Below, piece by piece: positions 34,795 through 49,200 of a DNA stretch of 64,000 bases (position 1 is the stretch's first letter; each line of letters begins with the position of its first letter). Origin of the DNA: Silurus meridionalis (taxonomy: Eukaryota > Chordata > Actinopteri > Siluriformes > Siluridae). Below the pieces are notes generated by a model. It saw nothing but the letters and a program-made list of their open reading frames with translations, searched no databases and had not been told where the DNA came from. The stretch is from assembly GCF_014805685.1 (NCBI RefSeq), contig NC_060906.1, positions 14,958,164 to 15,022,163 of the forward strand. The letters run 5' to 3'. Made by a program: the position numbers and the translations under genes.

Positions 34795-37700
34795 ATGGAC
34801 TCTTTTCAAGTGACGCTGACTGTGAGAGGAGCGACATCTGTCGGTCAGTGTGATATTCTCATTATTCCGGTCATAACATGATGTTTTTGTTCTCATGATT
34901 GTAGAGGAGTGATTTCTAAGAAGTATTTCACATTAGGACAAAACAGCTGGAATAAGGATCTGTAGCTGAGGGGATTCAGGAGTGAAATACTTGGTAACTG
35001 TTGGATCAGATTTGATCTGGGATCATAATGCTCATTGCTGAGCTACCCATGGTGAACAGATGTGAGGTTTATGGAAAGAGTGATCTTTAAAAACGTCAAA
35101 TAAGATTTGGATTATCATACTAATCTAATACTAATACTGACAGGTGGCAGCAATAAGATGGGTTTCTCTCAGAACTTTTCCCTTATTCCGATGTTAATAG
35201 AGACAAATAAAGTTGAAACAATGAAAGATGATTTTTCATTGTTGTATAAAAATCATTCATTTTTAAGCCAGTCTGTTTGTCAATACAAATGTGGATTCTG
35301 AATAATTAAATCCAACAGCCAGCTTTTATGGTTGGTGATTATTGGCACTGATAGGCATCTGTCACTGTGCAGTGTAACCACAGGCTTTACGTGTGTGTGT
35401 GTGTGTGTGTGTGATAACACTTTCGGTAATCAGAGCTCTGTAATAAAATATTTGTGACTGGACCAGTCACAAATACCAATGGTATAATTTTGTCAATGCA
35501 TATTCATGCATTGATCTTGTAGTAAAGTAACCTTACCAGTTATTTGTAGTTCTGTTTTAACTTATGTAAGACATTATATTCAGCAATTTACCTGGTTAGA
35601 ACTGTGAGCTTGAATGGTGGAGTGAATAATAGCAAGCAGGTGCCTCAGGTTAGAAGCGATATGTTTATAATCACAGGATGGTACAGTACATGGCACAACG
35701 ACAAGCAGGCAGAATATTATTGGATTAGGCCTAGATAAAGAAATAATTAATTTCAGTTAGAGTTTTACATCATGTAAATTGTGCTTAAAGAAAAAACTTC
35801 ACCCTGAAACCCATAAATACATTTATATTGAAAGATATGATCATGATTGTGCGCAAAGTTGTTGCTCCATATTGTTATTCTGTTTATGTGAAATGTTAGT
35901 AGCAGTAGTGATGATAAGGACATTGTTTAAATCCATTGGCAGACAAATGAAAAATGTAGGGGTAGATGGAGAGATGGAGATACACAGGTGTTAGTAATGT
36001 TAAGGACAATGTACATTGGGAACAGAGTGCAAGCAAAGACTCCAGCAAGTGTAACTATTACAGTATAACTTTAGGCTGGATCTTTCAGCAAAACTGGATA
36101 TTGAAATGAAATTTTCATTTCTTGTTTTGTAACAGGTGAAGTGATCGCAGTAGTTGGAAGCTGTGAGACTCTTGGCAGCTGGTGCCATCAGAAAGCACTA
36201 CCTCTTCAACCTGCAGAGGAAGATGGGTAAGTGTGCACTTACTTTCATTTCATGCCCTTTATTTTTACATGATTATGAACAGAGGACATTTTCAATATGC
36301 CCCTGTTTGTCTTTTTCCAGCAATCTATGGAAAAGGACCATCACAGTTTCAAAGGGAGTTGCAGTCAGCTATCGCTATTTTAAGGGGTTCTTCCTGGAAT
36401 CAAAGGTGAGAGCTTTTCTAATCCACATGAAATACTTCTACATACTAGACATGTTCAGTATTTATAATTTAACAACAGTCTTTTCATGTAAGAATTATTT
36501 CAAATTAAATATACTGATGATCTTGTTTGTAATTTTTAAAAATGATTTGAATGTAGATGAATTGTGTTATTGGCAGAATGTATGAAAAGTTTTCTTTTTG
36601 CACTTTGTTTAAAATGACCTGCTGTTAGTTTTTCCCTTTTACTATAAAGGTGATTGAGTTTTCCTTGTCTAACTCTTCTGCTTCTTTAGGCAGCCAGTCA
36701 GCTGTTCCTTTTCCTTTCAATGTAATGTTTTTGTATGAATTAACAGTAACCTTCCATAAACTGTCTTGGTGCAAAGAGAGTGCTGGTATCACAAGGTGCT
36801 TTTATTGATTAGAGCTGTATGATTATGACAAATCAGCATTAAAATGACCTACATTTCTTAGGACACTGCAAGCAGTTTAAAAACCATGGCTATGGTTTTT
36901 ATATTTTGGGCCACTTTCATGCATTTTTAATTTCTGTTTATCAGACATGTCATTATTACCGTATTTTCCAGACTATAAGCCGCTACTTTTTTCCCACGTT
37001 TTGAACCCCACGGCTTAAACAACGAAGCAGCTAATTTATATTTTTTTCCTGGGTTTTTCCCGGTTTCACAAACTTCAAGCTGAAAAACTGAGACATAACA
37101 TTAGACCAATAAAATTTCCGAACGGAAACGAAAAAACGCACTTCACCTGTGTTCTGATCTGCACGGCATCGGGAGAAAAACTTCCACCGGTGGCGCACGA
37201 CGATGACAAAAGATAAACTCCCCAGAGAAATACAGTGGTACCTTGACCTACGAGTTTAATTCGTTCCGTGGACGAGCTCGTATCTCAATTCAACATCAAC
37301 ATCAGTTTTCCATATTGAAAACACTTAAAATGGCATTAATCCGTTCCAACCCTCAAAATGACACCCCGTTTTTATGTTTCATGTTATTAAAGTGAAAAAT
37401 ACATTTCTAAATAACAAATCTTGTATAAAAACATAATAGAAAGAGTATGTAAAGATGATATAAGGTTTTATTCAGTGTATTTTCCTTGGAGATGAGAAAA
37501 CGAAAACGCCGATGGGGGGTGTGTGTATGTGTGGAGGGGGGGGATAGAGGTGATAAGTGGAGGAGGAGGGAAAACTCGTTTTTTACTATCACCCCTGTAC
37601 ACTACGTACCCCTAAACTTTTAAATTTGTACTTTTCTTCTTTTCTTATCTTCATTTTTGTCACAATCTTCGCTTTCTGGCTTCGCTTTGCCATCTAGCAG

Positions 37701-40700
37701 CGGCGTCTCGAGCTTGTACCTCAATTTTTTTGCTCGCGTAACAAAGCAAAAAAATCGACCGAGTGACTGCTTGTATCTCGGAAAACTCGTACATTAATGC
37801 ACTCGTAGGTCAAGGTACCACTGTAGTTGTGAAAGGAAGGAGGAAGACAGTGAACAATGACTTTCTTGGTAGGCTACTGTTTGGATACAAGCCGTTGTAA
37901 TGCGTTGAGTCAGGGTGAAGGGAGAGCTCGCTAACTCCAGTTGCAACAGAAATATAAGCACAGACAGGTTTCCAAAACTCGTGCTTTTTCATTTTTCTTG
38001 GCAACAACGTTATGGGTTAGTAAAAGAAATTTTAGAAATGAGCATCAGAAAATAAAAGGACATATTCCTCGCTCTCCACACACAGTAATACCAGAAGAAT
38101 GCAGTAGCAGGCGATTCCCAAAATACCGCTCTGCTCCTAATAGAAGCGCAACATATTGCATTTAGCATCTTTCGTTAAAGCCTGTGTAAAGTTCATTAGT
38201 TTCAGTGTAGACTTCAGTGTTCGGCTTATAGACAGGTGTGGCCTATTTATGATAAAAAAATAAAAATATTTGTCAAATTCAGCGGCTTATATATGGGTGC
38301 ACTTTATAGTCCGGAAATTACGGTAATAATAATGCATGATTAATTGGGCGTTTCTATTAATGAACAACGCAGGCTTTTATCTCCATTCCACACTGAAGAA
38401 CTGATAGTAAAGTTCCAACTGCTTACAACAAATGTTTTGTCTAAGAGACAGTTTGTGGTGACTGTGTAAACAATGTTAAAGCACCAGGATGTACAAATTA
38501 GGAATTTCATCCTCTCTAGCAAACAGATTATATTTCAAGCTACTTGTAATTGTAGAAGAATTTCATGATAAATTATGCTGCATGATTCTCTACTGGGTAG
38601 AATAAACCGAAGGCTGTGACGGGCAAAAAATGCACCTTTAGCTAGTAGACACTTTTGGTGTCTTGACATACTAATACTACGCTACTTGATGGCATGTGAT
38701 TTTAATTGCAACCTGTAACATTAATAATGTTTCCAGTTTTTATCAAAATATCACAGAAATGTTATGAAAGTAAAAACTTTTGTAGTACACAGAAATATTT
38801 GTCACTAGCTGAAATACAAGCCTTTGTTTGAAAGAGTGCTCTATCTCAATACAGCTAAAAGGGAGATTTTTCTTTAGTATGATGGCTCTATCTTAAGTCG
38901 TACTGGACATTTTGGGGCAGAAAATCGGCCATATATCTTTTAGACATAATAAGTTGTGCATTCTTTGTCTGAGCTGTTGTTAAATGCTTGTGTGTACAAT
39001 TTTCAACCAAATCTAATTTGACCGCTCTGAAAAACTGTAAGTTGATATAGGATTCCCATGGCAACTACAGAAGCTCAAGAATAAAATGACCGTGAGCATT
39101 ACTCCCTTGATTCTATAACGCTATTGTTTTCATGATTTAATCAAGAAACCCTGTAGCTTCAACTATAAGTAGTATTTTGGATAATTATCCCATTGTTGCA
39201 GTCAGAGCAGTTTTGAAATATTCACACGGGTAAGTATAAATGTGTGTCGATTTCTTCAGTAGGGCAGAAATCTGGGGAAAAAAATGTCAAAGTAGTTGTG
39301 TAGCCTTGTAATGCCAATGTATTTCTTTTGACTAATCCACTTTTCAGATGTGAACCAACTGTGACTGACTGGCTGAGACAGTGGTGACTATACCAGCTCA
39401 AATTACTTGTTTTAGAGTGTGACTTTGCTTGAGACCAAAGTCTGCATCGGTTGAAATTTTTCCCCCCTAAACAATTTTAACACCATTTTGAACATTGGAA
39501 TTACAGAATGCAAGTGGTCCATGTCAAGTCATAGTCAATAATTGGGAGACCCATCAGCAGCCTCGGTCATTGAGTTCCTCAGGTATATAAATTCAGAATA
39601 GTGCACGGCTTGGTTTCAAAACAAAAGTGTTTCAATGATTTGCAGGGCCCCTATCATAGTACCCAAGTTACTGATCACAGCACATTTCTTTTTCTACACA
39701 AAACTAACGGCTTTGTCACTTGTCAACCCCTCTTTATTTGCTACGTATCAATATATTTAGGCATTTTTATTTGAACATTTTCAGTAATTTTTAATTTGTA
39801 GCAAGTTAGTACTGATTAAATAAGTCTTATGATGGTTTTTGCAAAATATTCTATGGAAGGCTCACATCGTACTGGAATGGTTTCTAAGGCTTTTTTAAAA
39901 AAAAAATTTTATTGTTTTGCCATGAGGCGTTCTGTTGCCGTAAGAGCTAATTATCCGCACAATGTACTTTCTTTTTTATTAACGCAGACTGCTTTGGAAC
40001 ACTTTTTTTTTTTTTTTTTTTTAAGCCTTTAGGATAATTATTTTTGCATAGGAAGATAATTTAACTTAGATTAATTTTAATTGTATTTAAGTATCATGTC
40101 ATTTATTTACATCATAAACACTTAGTAAGATTAAATTACATGTGTGATGCTTGTATTAAATGGTTATCTACAAATATTTGGAGGCCTTTCTAGTGCAGAT
40201 CATTCAAGGTTTGCTTTGTAAGTTTACAGATTTGATTGGCATTTAATTCTACAACTTTATTTTTATATTAAAATCGAAAGCTAAATACATCGTCGCTACA
40301 ATTTATCATCTTTAAAATGAAAATGTCTTCAGATTGTAGTGTTGCTCTGCCCTGGAAACTCCTCTTTTTGTAGATGTGCCGTTCAAACATGAAAATGATA
40401 CTAATAATAGTTTTGTCTTACAGAATCGGACCATGAAATTGACGACGGCCAGTTTGGATTCTGTAGTAAGTCATGTCATTTTAATACCATAAGTGGAATG
40501 ACTTTGTGAGTATAGAGAAGGTTAGTAGGAGTTGCAGTGTGTGTTTGTGGATTTAGAGAAAGCGTACGACAGAGTGCCGAGAGAGGAGTTGTGGTATTGT
40601 ATGAGGAAGTCAGGTGTGTCAGAAGTATGTAAGGGGGGTGCAGGACATGTATGAGGACAGTGTGACCACATTAAAGTGTGCAGTAGGAACAACAGACTGG

Positions 40701-43217
40701 ATCATGGTGGAGGTTGGACTGCATCATGGATCGGCTCTGAGCCCTTTCCTGTTTGCAGTGCGGATTTACAGGTTGACCGACGAGGTCAGACAGGAGTCTC
40801 TGTGGACTATGATGTTTGCGGATATTGTGATTTGTGGTGAGAGTAGGGAGCAGGTTTAAAGGAGCCTGGAGAGGTGGTGCTGGAGAGAAGAGGAATGAAA
40901 GTCAGTAGTAGTAAGACAGAGTACATGTGTGTGAGTGAGAGGCAGGGCAGTGGGGTGGTGCGGTTGCAGGGAGAACAGGTGGAGGAGTTTAGGTACCTGG
41001 GGTCAACAGTGCATGAAAAGTAATGAAGAGTGTTAGAGAAGTGAAGGCAGGATGGAGTGGGTGTTGAAGAGTGATAGCAGGAGTGATTTGTGATAGAAGA
41101 TCTGCCAGTGAAAGGGAAAGTTTATAGGACTGTGGTGAGACCTGCGATGTTGTGTGGTTTAGAGACGGTGGCATTGAGTAAAAGACAGGAGGTGGAGCTG
41201 GAGGTAGCAGTGCTGAAGATGTTGAGATTTTCGTAGGGAGTGACGAACAGGATGGACAGGATTAGAAACGAGTTTATTAGTGGGACAGCGCATGTAGGAT
41301 GTTTTGGAGACAAGGTGAGGGAGGCGAGATTGAGATGGTTTGGACATGTACAGAGGAGGGACATGGGATATATTGGTAGGAGAATTCTGAGAATGGAGCC
41401 ACCAGGAAGGTGGAAAAGAGGAAGGCCAAGAAGGAGGTTTATGGATGTGGTGAGGTAAGAAATGCAGGTAGTTGGTTTGAAAAAGGCAGATGTAGAGGAC
41501 AGGGGGCATGGAGACGGATGATCTGCTGTGGTGACCCCAAATGGGAGAAGCTGAAAGAAGAAGAAGAAGAAGTGGAATGACTTTGTGAGGTTGTTTCGAC
41601 TTTGGTGCAAAATTAAGGTGTTGCCTTACAGATGGTGCTGAATACGTGGACTCTGGCTGGTTGACATGTCAGACAGAGATCCGCCTACGTCTCCATCACT
41701 CTGTTAAGCCGCCAGTGTCCATTACCAAGAAAAAATACAAGACATCTCGCTTTAGGTACTGTTCATTCACAGAGTTTTGGTATGTTTTATTGTTTCTTTT
41801 TTTTTGAAGTGTAGAATTTTAAATGTCTTCTCTACACTAGACTGAAATTAATGGTGGAGGGAACTGAAGAGGAGGAGGATGACGAGAGCCCTTCATGCTG
41901 GCACAAGATGGCTAACACACTAGAGATTAGTATGATCAGTGATTGTGGCTATAAGTCCCGTCACTCACAACCAGAGTGTGGCTATGCCCTGGAGGCACCA
42001 ACTTGGACTGAGTACAGTATTCACACTATGGAACCTGACAACCTTGAGCTTGTGTTTGAGTTTTTTGAGGTATGTATTATTGATTTATGGCACTCCATCT
42101 AGTTATAATCCATATAAAAAGAAAACTACTCCTACTTTGTAGGATGATTGTCCCCATGTCCACTCCAAATCCCATACGTCCACAGTTTTTATTGACTCTA
42201 CTTACTTACTTGAAACAATGAGTGGTGGTGGTGGTGGTGGTGGTGGTGGTGTCTGAGCCATTGTGTGACTCAGTCTTTCCTGTGTTTATTCTTAAGGAGG
42301 ACCTAAGTGAAAAAGTCGTTCAGAGTGACGTCCACCCAGGTCAGGTCGGCACCGCCTGCCTCTTATCTTCTACCTTTCAGGAAAGTGGCAAGGATAATGG
42401 AGTGGTTACACTCCCAATAATGGGCAGAAATTCCAGGCAGACTATTGGAAAAGTCAGAGGTATGCTTTCAAATCATATTCGTTAGCAATTCCAGGAGCAT
42501 AGCAATGCATAGAATCATGCAGATACAGGCCAGCTTTGGGCAAATCAAGCCATCAGAATGGGGAGCATGTGAGCTCACCGATTTTGACCTTGGCATGATT
42601 GTTTGTCAGACAGGCTGGTTTGGGCATTTTTCTAACTGCTGGTCTCTGGTGATTTTCACACACAACAGTTTTGTGTAGTTATGGAAATATTATGCTGTAA
42701 GTGGCATTTCTGCAGTCTGAAACACCTTGTTCATGAGAAAACCCTGATAAATATTTAGAACTATTGTGGTGAGCTGAAAAGTCTCAGAATGCAAAACACA
42801 TCAGAACTTTAGGCAGATGAGCAACAACAACGGAAGACTACGTCTGGTTATACGTCTGTCAGCCAAGAACTGAAAGCCGCAGTGGGGACGGGCATAGAGA
42901 AACAATGAGTTCACTATTCTTCAGCTCCGGAAAACAACAGAGTAATAGTGTGTTTTCTTATTTAGTATTGTACAACAATCATTAATGATGTCATTAGTTA
43001 GAAATCCAATGCAGATTTAGTGGTGTTAGTAAAAAGAAAAGTAGGGGAGGGTAAAGTCACCATCAGCTATACAATCTAATTGTAATGGACTAGTTTTGAT
43101 GGTCTACAAGATGGCACAAGCACTGACCTTGACAGCGGTATTATTGGTTGTCTGCCATTAATCTTGAGAAACACTGCCTTCCTCTCTGTGTTTGCCACTT
43201 CCTATAGTTTTTTTTCC

Positions 43218-43295
<78 letters not shown>

Positions 43296-46200
43296 TGTTT
43301 TGACACACACATTGATATCATTTACCATAGTTGTGTCCTTCACACACATTTGCTTATTGATATGTAAATATGTGAAGGCATGGTCAGTGCACATGAAAGG
43401 AATCTTACATGTTTAGGTGTAGCTACATATGAAAGTCTAAGCAAGGTTTTAATGTTGGAAATGTCTTGTAATTTATAGTGGACTACCTGGTTATTCGGCC
43501 TATTCGAGGTTTTAAGTGTGACATGAGCCAGTGCTACACTAAGTACTGGAGAAAACGGAGTGCTTTGGATGTGGGCCACAGAGGAGCAGGGAGCACACAT
43601 GCTGCCAAGTAAGCTACTGTTTTTCAAAGACTTGTAGTTTCTTTATAATGGCTCATTAAACTGCGGACATGGTGCATGGCAATGGGTCTTTTATGAAACA
43701 AATGTCCTTTGTTGAAAATGTTCTCCATTAACCCCAAGCTTAATATTAAAAGTTGAAATCTAATATTAGAGATTGAGCAACATGTGTGTCAGTATGAGCT
43801 TATACATTTCATTGGAAAGATAGATTCTCTATCTGTATTTCACTTTTTTAAAACTTATTTCTTAACACTTGTGTTAGCCGTCAACGCTGCTGATGGAATA
43901 GTTTCTAATATGCTGTTTTTGTTTGTTAAATTATATACCTAATTGATTTTAACTTCTTTTGGCAGACATCACAAGATCAGGGAAAATACAATTGCCTCAT
44001 TTCTAAGTGCTGCTAATCATGTAAGGGAACATTACCAAAAAAGCTTCGCTTGCATATATTCATTTAATTGCTGTTTACTTGTAATATAACTCTTGAAATG
44101 ATCATGCCTTTAATTATAGGGTGCTGCCTATGTGGAGTTTGATGTCCATCTGTCTAAGGACTTGGTTCCAATCGTGTACCATGATCTTACTTGCTGTATT
44201 TCCACTAAGAAGGTGAGTAACTTGGTTTTGTTGGAATTGTTACACCCCTAATCTAATCTTTTTACTGCTTTTTAACAACGACAGAATGATAGCTGCCCTT
44301 CAACCCATGTTTATCAGTATATTTTAGATTTGACTGCTTTTTTAGCTAATGCTATAAACTGTGACTAAGCCACTGATTGTGCTCAACATTTCTTCCACAG
44401 AAAAATGACAAGAATTCAATGGTGTTGGTTGAAGTTCCTGTGAAAGATTTGACATTTGACCAGCTTCAGCTTCTTAAAGTAAATATTTACTGGCAACTGG
44501 ATTTCATTGACTAAAATATTCAGAATTTCATCTGTTTTAAAAATTATTCAAATACATCATGGAAATATCTCTGCATCTGACACTGGGGATGTAGAACACT
44601 AAATCCCATTTCTGCTTCTCACAGCTTGCCCACTCTACAGCTTTGAAGGTGCATGATCACAAAGGTATTTCTGTTTTATTCTGTATTGAACTTCTTGTAT
44701 GAATATATGAATATATAGGTATAGGTTCCTGCCAGCTATTTAAGAGAAATCTCCAGTAGATGTGATTGATTTAAGCATTTTTATTCAGATTTACAGGATG
44801 AGGAGGAGTATATAGATGAACATCAGCCATTTCCTTCACTTCATCAGGTATTCACCTAAACATGATCAGTTGTTTTTTTTTCAGTTTTTCGTTTTCTTTC
44901 ACACTCTAAACTGCATTTAATGTTTCACTGCAGCTCTTTCACACAGTCCCAGACAATGTAGGCTTTAATATTGAGCTGAAGTGGATATCCCAGATGAAGG
45001 TTAGCGTTTACATCTATACATTGTATTAATATGACTTCAAAGGTGATGCAGCCTGTAGTATGATCTCCTCCATTGCACTTTGAGATGATGTTATTTCTTC
45101 CACTAGGATGGCACCTGGGATGGAAACCTGTCCAGTTATTTTAACATGAACCAGTTCCTGGATATCATCCTTACCTGTGTGTTGCAGAATGCTGGAAAGA
45201 GAAGGATTGTCTTCTCTTGTTTTGATCCTGATGTGTGTGCAATGTAAGAACATTATTATAGTTCGAAGAATCTTTTAGGGCTTTTTGAAACTTTTTTTTT
45301 TTTACATATAGGTTTTAGGTTTCTGAAAGTGCTAAAGGGGGTTGTTTATTGTAGGTAAAGTTATATTAACAGCCGAGTTAACTTTTAGTATATAATGATA
45401 AGTTATATTTGATGTAGCCTTCCTAAAACTAAATCAGTGTCAAGTAAGCATTTTGTGCATTATGTTTTAGGGTGCGGAGAAAGCAGAACAAATATCCCGT
45501 CCTTTTCCTGACTCAGGGTGTGTCAGAGGTCTACCCTCAGCTGATGGATATACGCTGTCAGACCACGCAGATTGCCATGAGCTTTGCTCAGAGTGAGAAT
45601 ATCCTGGTAAGTCCAACCTGACACCCAGCCTATTTTGCTATGGGTATTGCAACACGTTAGATGTTCCGATATTTGATCAGAGGGCTGTGACGTTTTGAGC
45701 TGCGTATTTTTGGCAGGACAGAGAAGTGCAAGATGTGTTCAAGATTTGAACATACCAGTTACTGTTGTTGTTTTTGTTTATTAAATACACATGATTCGTT
45801 TCCAGCACAAAGAGAATAATTGCGTTCTTGCTTTACTATCACAGCAATTTGCAGGAAACTGCAGAGAAACACCTCATAATAAGCATTTCTTCTTACATGG
45901 TTAGTGTTGAAGAATGTGCACAGACTAGTTAGTTGGACTAAATAAAAAAAAAATTCTATTGTTATTATGAAAGTTGTTATTGTGAAATATGTGCAAGATA
46001 TGCTAGATCTTAGTACAGCTTGTCACGTGTCTGAGAAAAAGAAAGGCATAACTCTCATGGTTCTCTTTTGGTTTGCTAACTTTTACTGAGTGCTGACACA
46101 CGAGACCCCTTCATAAAGGTTCAATAAATGTGTCCTAAAAAAACCCTATGTAACCCTGAAAAAAAGTTTGAGAGAGTTTTAAAATATATATATTTTAGAG

Positions 46201-49200
46201 ATCATGAAAGGTGAATATTTTCTAAACAGTATATTTATAAATGCATTACTTGCAGGAAGTAACTGGAAGTAAAAGAGCAGTCATGTGGCCTTTTTCAATT
46301 TTTTTATTTTTTTTTTTGCTTGTGTAAAAGGAACTTGTTTTTGTTCCTGTTCACAGGGTATCAGTGCTCACACCGAGGATCTGTTGCGCAACATGGACTG
46401 CATTACAGAGGCCCAGTCTAAAGGACTGGTGGTCTTCTGCTGGGGAGATGACAACAATGTCCATGAGAACAGGAAAATGCTCAGGGAGAAAGGCATCAAT
46501 GGACTCATTTATGACAGGTTTTCCGATTGTTTTTCTCCTGTTTGTGTGTCATTGTGTAGTCATGATTGTTTAAAAGCAATAGCTTGCTGAGTAGATTTCT
46601 ACATGCAATTCTCCTAGCAACTCTGCAAATATACAAGTGATGAACTCTGCTTTGCAGTTGTAATGAAAGGATTTCCTGTGTGTGCTTTTTCAGTTTAAAT
46701 TGCCTGTTTCTCTTGCTGTCACTGGGTTCAAACTCACTTACACAATCTCCATTACATCTGAACACCAGTATCTCATTATTATCTACAGTACAGTATTATC
46801 TGCAGTTAGTGTAGTTACTTGAGATTTCAGCTGACAAAGGTTTTTTGTAACAATTGCTGAAACAGTATCTGAGGCAGTGCAATCATTAAGTCACACACAG
46901 ATAATCTTTATAATTGATACAAACTTATCGTTGTGAGGTCAAGTGTAATTGTGCTACAACTTAGCATTTTCAACTATTCCTCTTTTTGCTATGCAATGTT
47001 ATGATATTGATTATTACTAATTTGTCCAAGTACACCTCCAGGCTGCTTGCACATCTTTTTCTCATTTTCTCTCAATCATCTTATTCTCTCAACCTTTTCA
47101 AGCATCTGTGCTTAATCTCTCCTCTTTCTTTCAGAATTTCTGAATGCTTGGTGCCAAATGTCAGTGTTTCAGCTGCCTCTGATGCCAGTAATGTCTACTG
47201 TCTTGGTTGCGTTTGGTTTAATTTTTGGTTTTCCCAGTTGTTGCCTGAGGAAAAAAAGTTCATTTACAAGCACCGCTGCCTTGATGTATCATTTTCTGGC
47301 AATGATGTTTAAGGCAGTGTTGGAAACAAGCAGTAGAAAAGTGTTAGAAACAGTCTAGTCTGAGGCTGTTCAATTAGGTCTTTAGCAAACTTCTATAGAA
47401 GTTGTGTTGCATGTTCAACTGCCTCCATCCTTTTGAGAAATATTCGAAACAATTTGATTTGGACCACTTAATCGGTGCTTTTCTTTTTCAGAATTATACA
47501 GTTTTTAGTACATACTAAAGAGTTGCACCCATTTATAAAGGGCTTCAGTTTTGGCCAACTGTTCAGTGCATGTTGTAACTAATCTCTTTATCCTCACATT
47601 TTGTTAGGAATGAATGGCTGCTTTTGCTCCAAATCCAGCATGGCAAAGAAACTTGCTTTGTAGAGCTATAAGCTGTCATGAAGTAAAACGCTTAAAGCTG
47701 AACACTTAACAATGGTTATGAGACCATGTCATTGTCAATGTCCATGTCCATGTCCAACCCCCCACCCCCTCGACCAATCGACCAATGCAAAGCGTAGTGC
47801 CTGGGTCACTCGTGAAGTTGAGCCACAAACCAGCATAAGCTTTACAACTGATTACATCTCAGTGCAGCTCATAACACAACACAGATTTTTTACTTGACAG
47901 ATTTTATGTAAAGTTGCCTTCAGTATTGATGAAAGCTGCCTTTTTGACCTACGGTCAAAACAGTCTGCCATATGTGTATAATGGTATATGGCACAAAGCT
48001 AAGTGCTGTTACCATCTCGAAGTGAGTAATAATGATGTAACCAGACTGTCAAACCTGTGTGTTATTCCGCTTATACAACAGTGATTTGCCAAATAATACA
48101 ATGTTTATTAATGCCAATTTTAACAGTATATGGTTAGATTTAATATTGTGGGCCTTCTGCAAGACGAATTAGCTCATGTTATCTCTCTTTGTTACAGTCA
48201 GTCTGCTGGAAGAGAAGTTTTTTTAAAGAAGTGCTAATTTATGAATTGCATCATTACTTTCTCACTCTCTCTTTAATAGTACTGCTTGACATATGACAGA
48301 AACCAGAAAGCTTTTTTGAAGACAATCACAAGCTCTTTCTATTAAAGAAATCTGTTTATTTTTAATAGTTTATGTAAAACTTTTTTTGCACACCCCTTGC
48401 ATAAACCTTTTACTATGAAATCAATAACCCATTAAATGACGTATAAATCCATCGTTCATGTTGCAGCCTGAAATACTGCAAAATAATGTGCACCTTCTGA
48501 CCAAACATATAAAAAATCCCATTGCTCTGTGATATTACTCTTCAATTAGTTATAATAATGTCAGGTGTGCTCTGTAAACCTCTTCTACTTATAAACCACT
48601 GACTAGTTATATCATCACATTTATATTTACAATCAAAAGTACAGCTTTAAGGATCCAAAACAGTTTCCAAGATATTTTATACTACTGACCTATGATGATC
48701 CGGATTGTTGTTGGCAGCACTGATTTGTAAGTTTTCACTACATGCTTGCTTTTTGGCATTATGATTGGAAAGGTTGACACTTGTAAATGGTTTGCAGGTC
48801 ATAAAGCTTGTGGAGATGTACATTGGGAATTTTGTTTTCTTTTTTTTTCGTTATTTCAGCACGGCTTGAGCTGTTCACAATGTAATAATTAAGCACTGAT
48901 GTTTGCTTTACCCAGTACTGCTATATTTGTTTTATGATATAAATGCTCAGATATCATCATTTATATCAGAAAGGATCATGGCGTGAGGATAATGACCCTG
49001 CATCATTTTGGATAATACTATTTTGTTCTTTGTTAAAATCTTTGTTTGATTGTAGTGTTTGTTTTTTTTTATCCTCTAGAATCTGTGAGGATAACATCGA
49101 GCAGTCCAACATCTTTAAAGTAGAAGAGAAAGTGTCTATAAAGGAGGTGATTCCTGAAAAGACGCTGAAGAATTGTCAATGCTCCATGTATAGTATTTCC

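Noticed and set aside
36154..36585. 143-codon frame in the GPCPD1 region
   Set aside because: It overlaps exons 2 and 3 in another frame; the correct frame is fixed by the exon phases and the CBM20 motifs.
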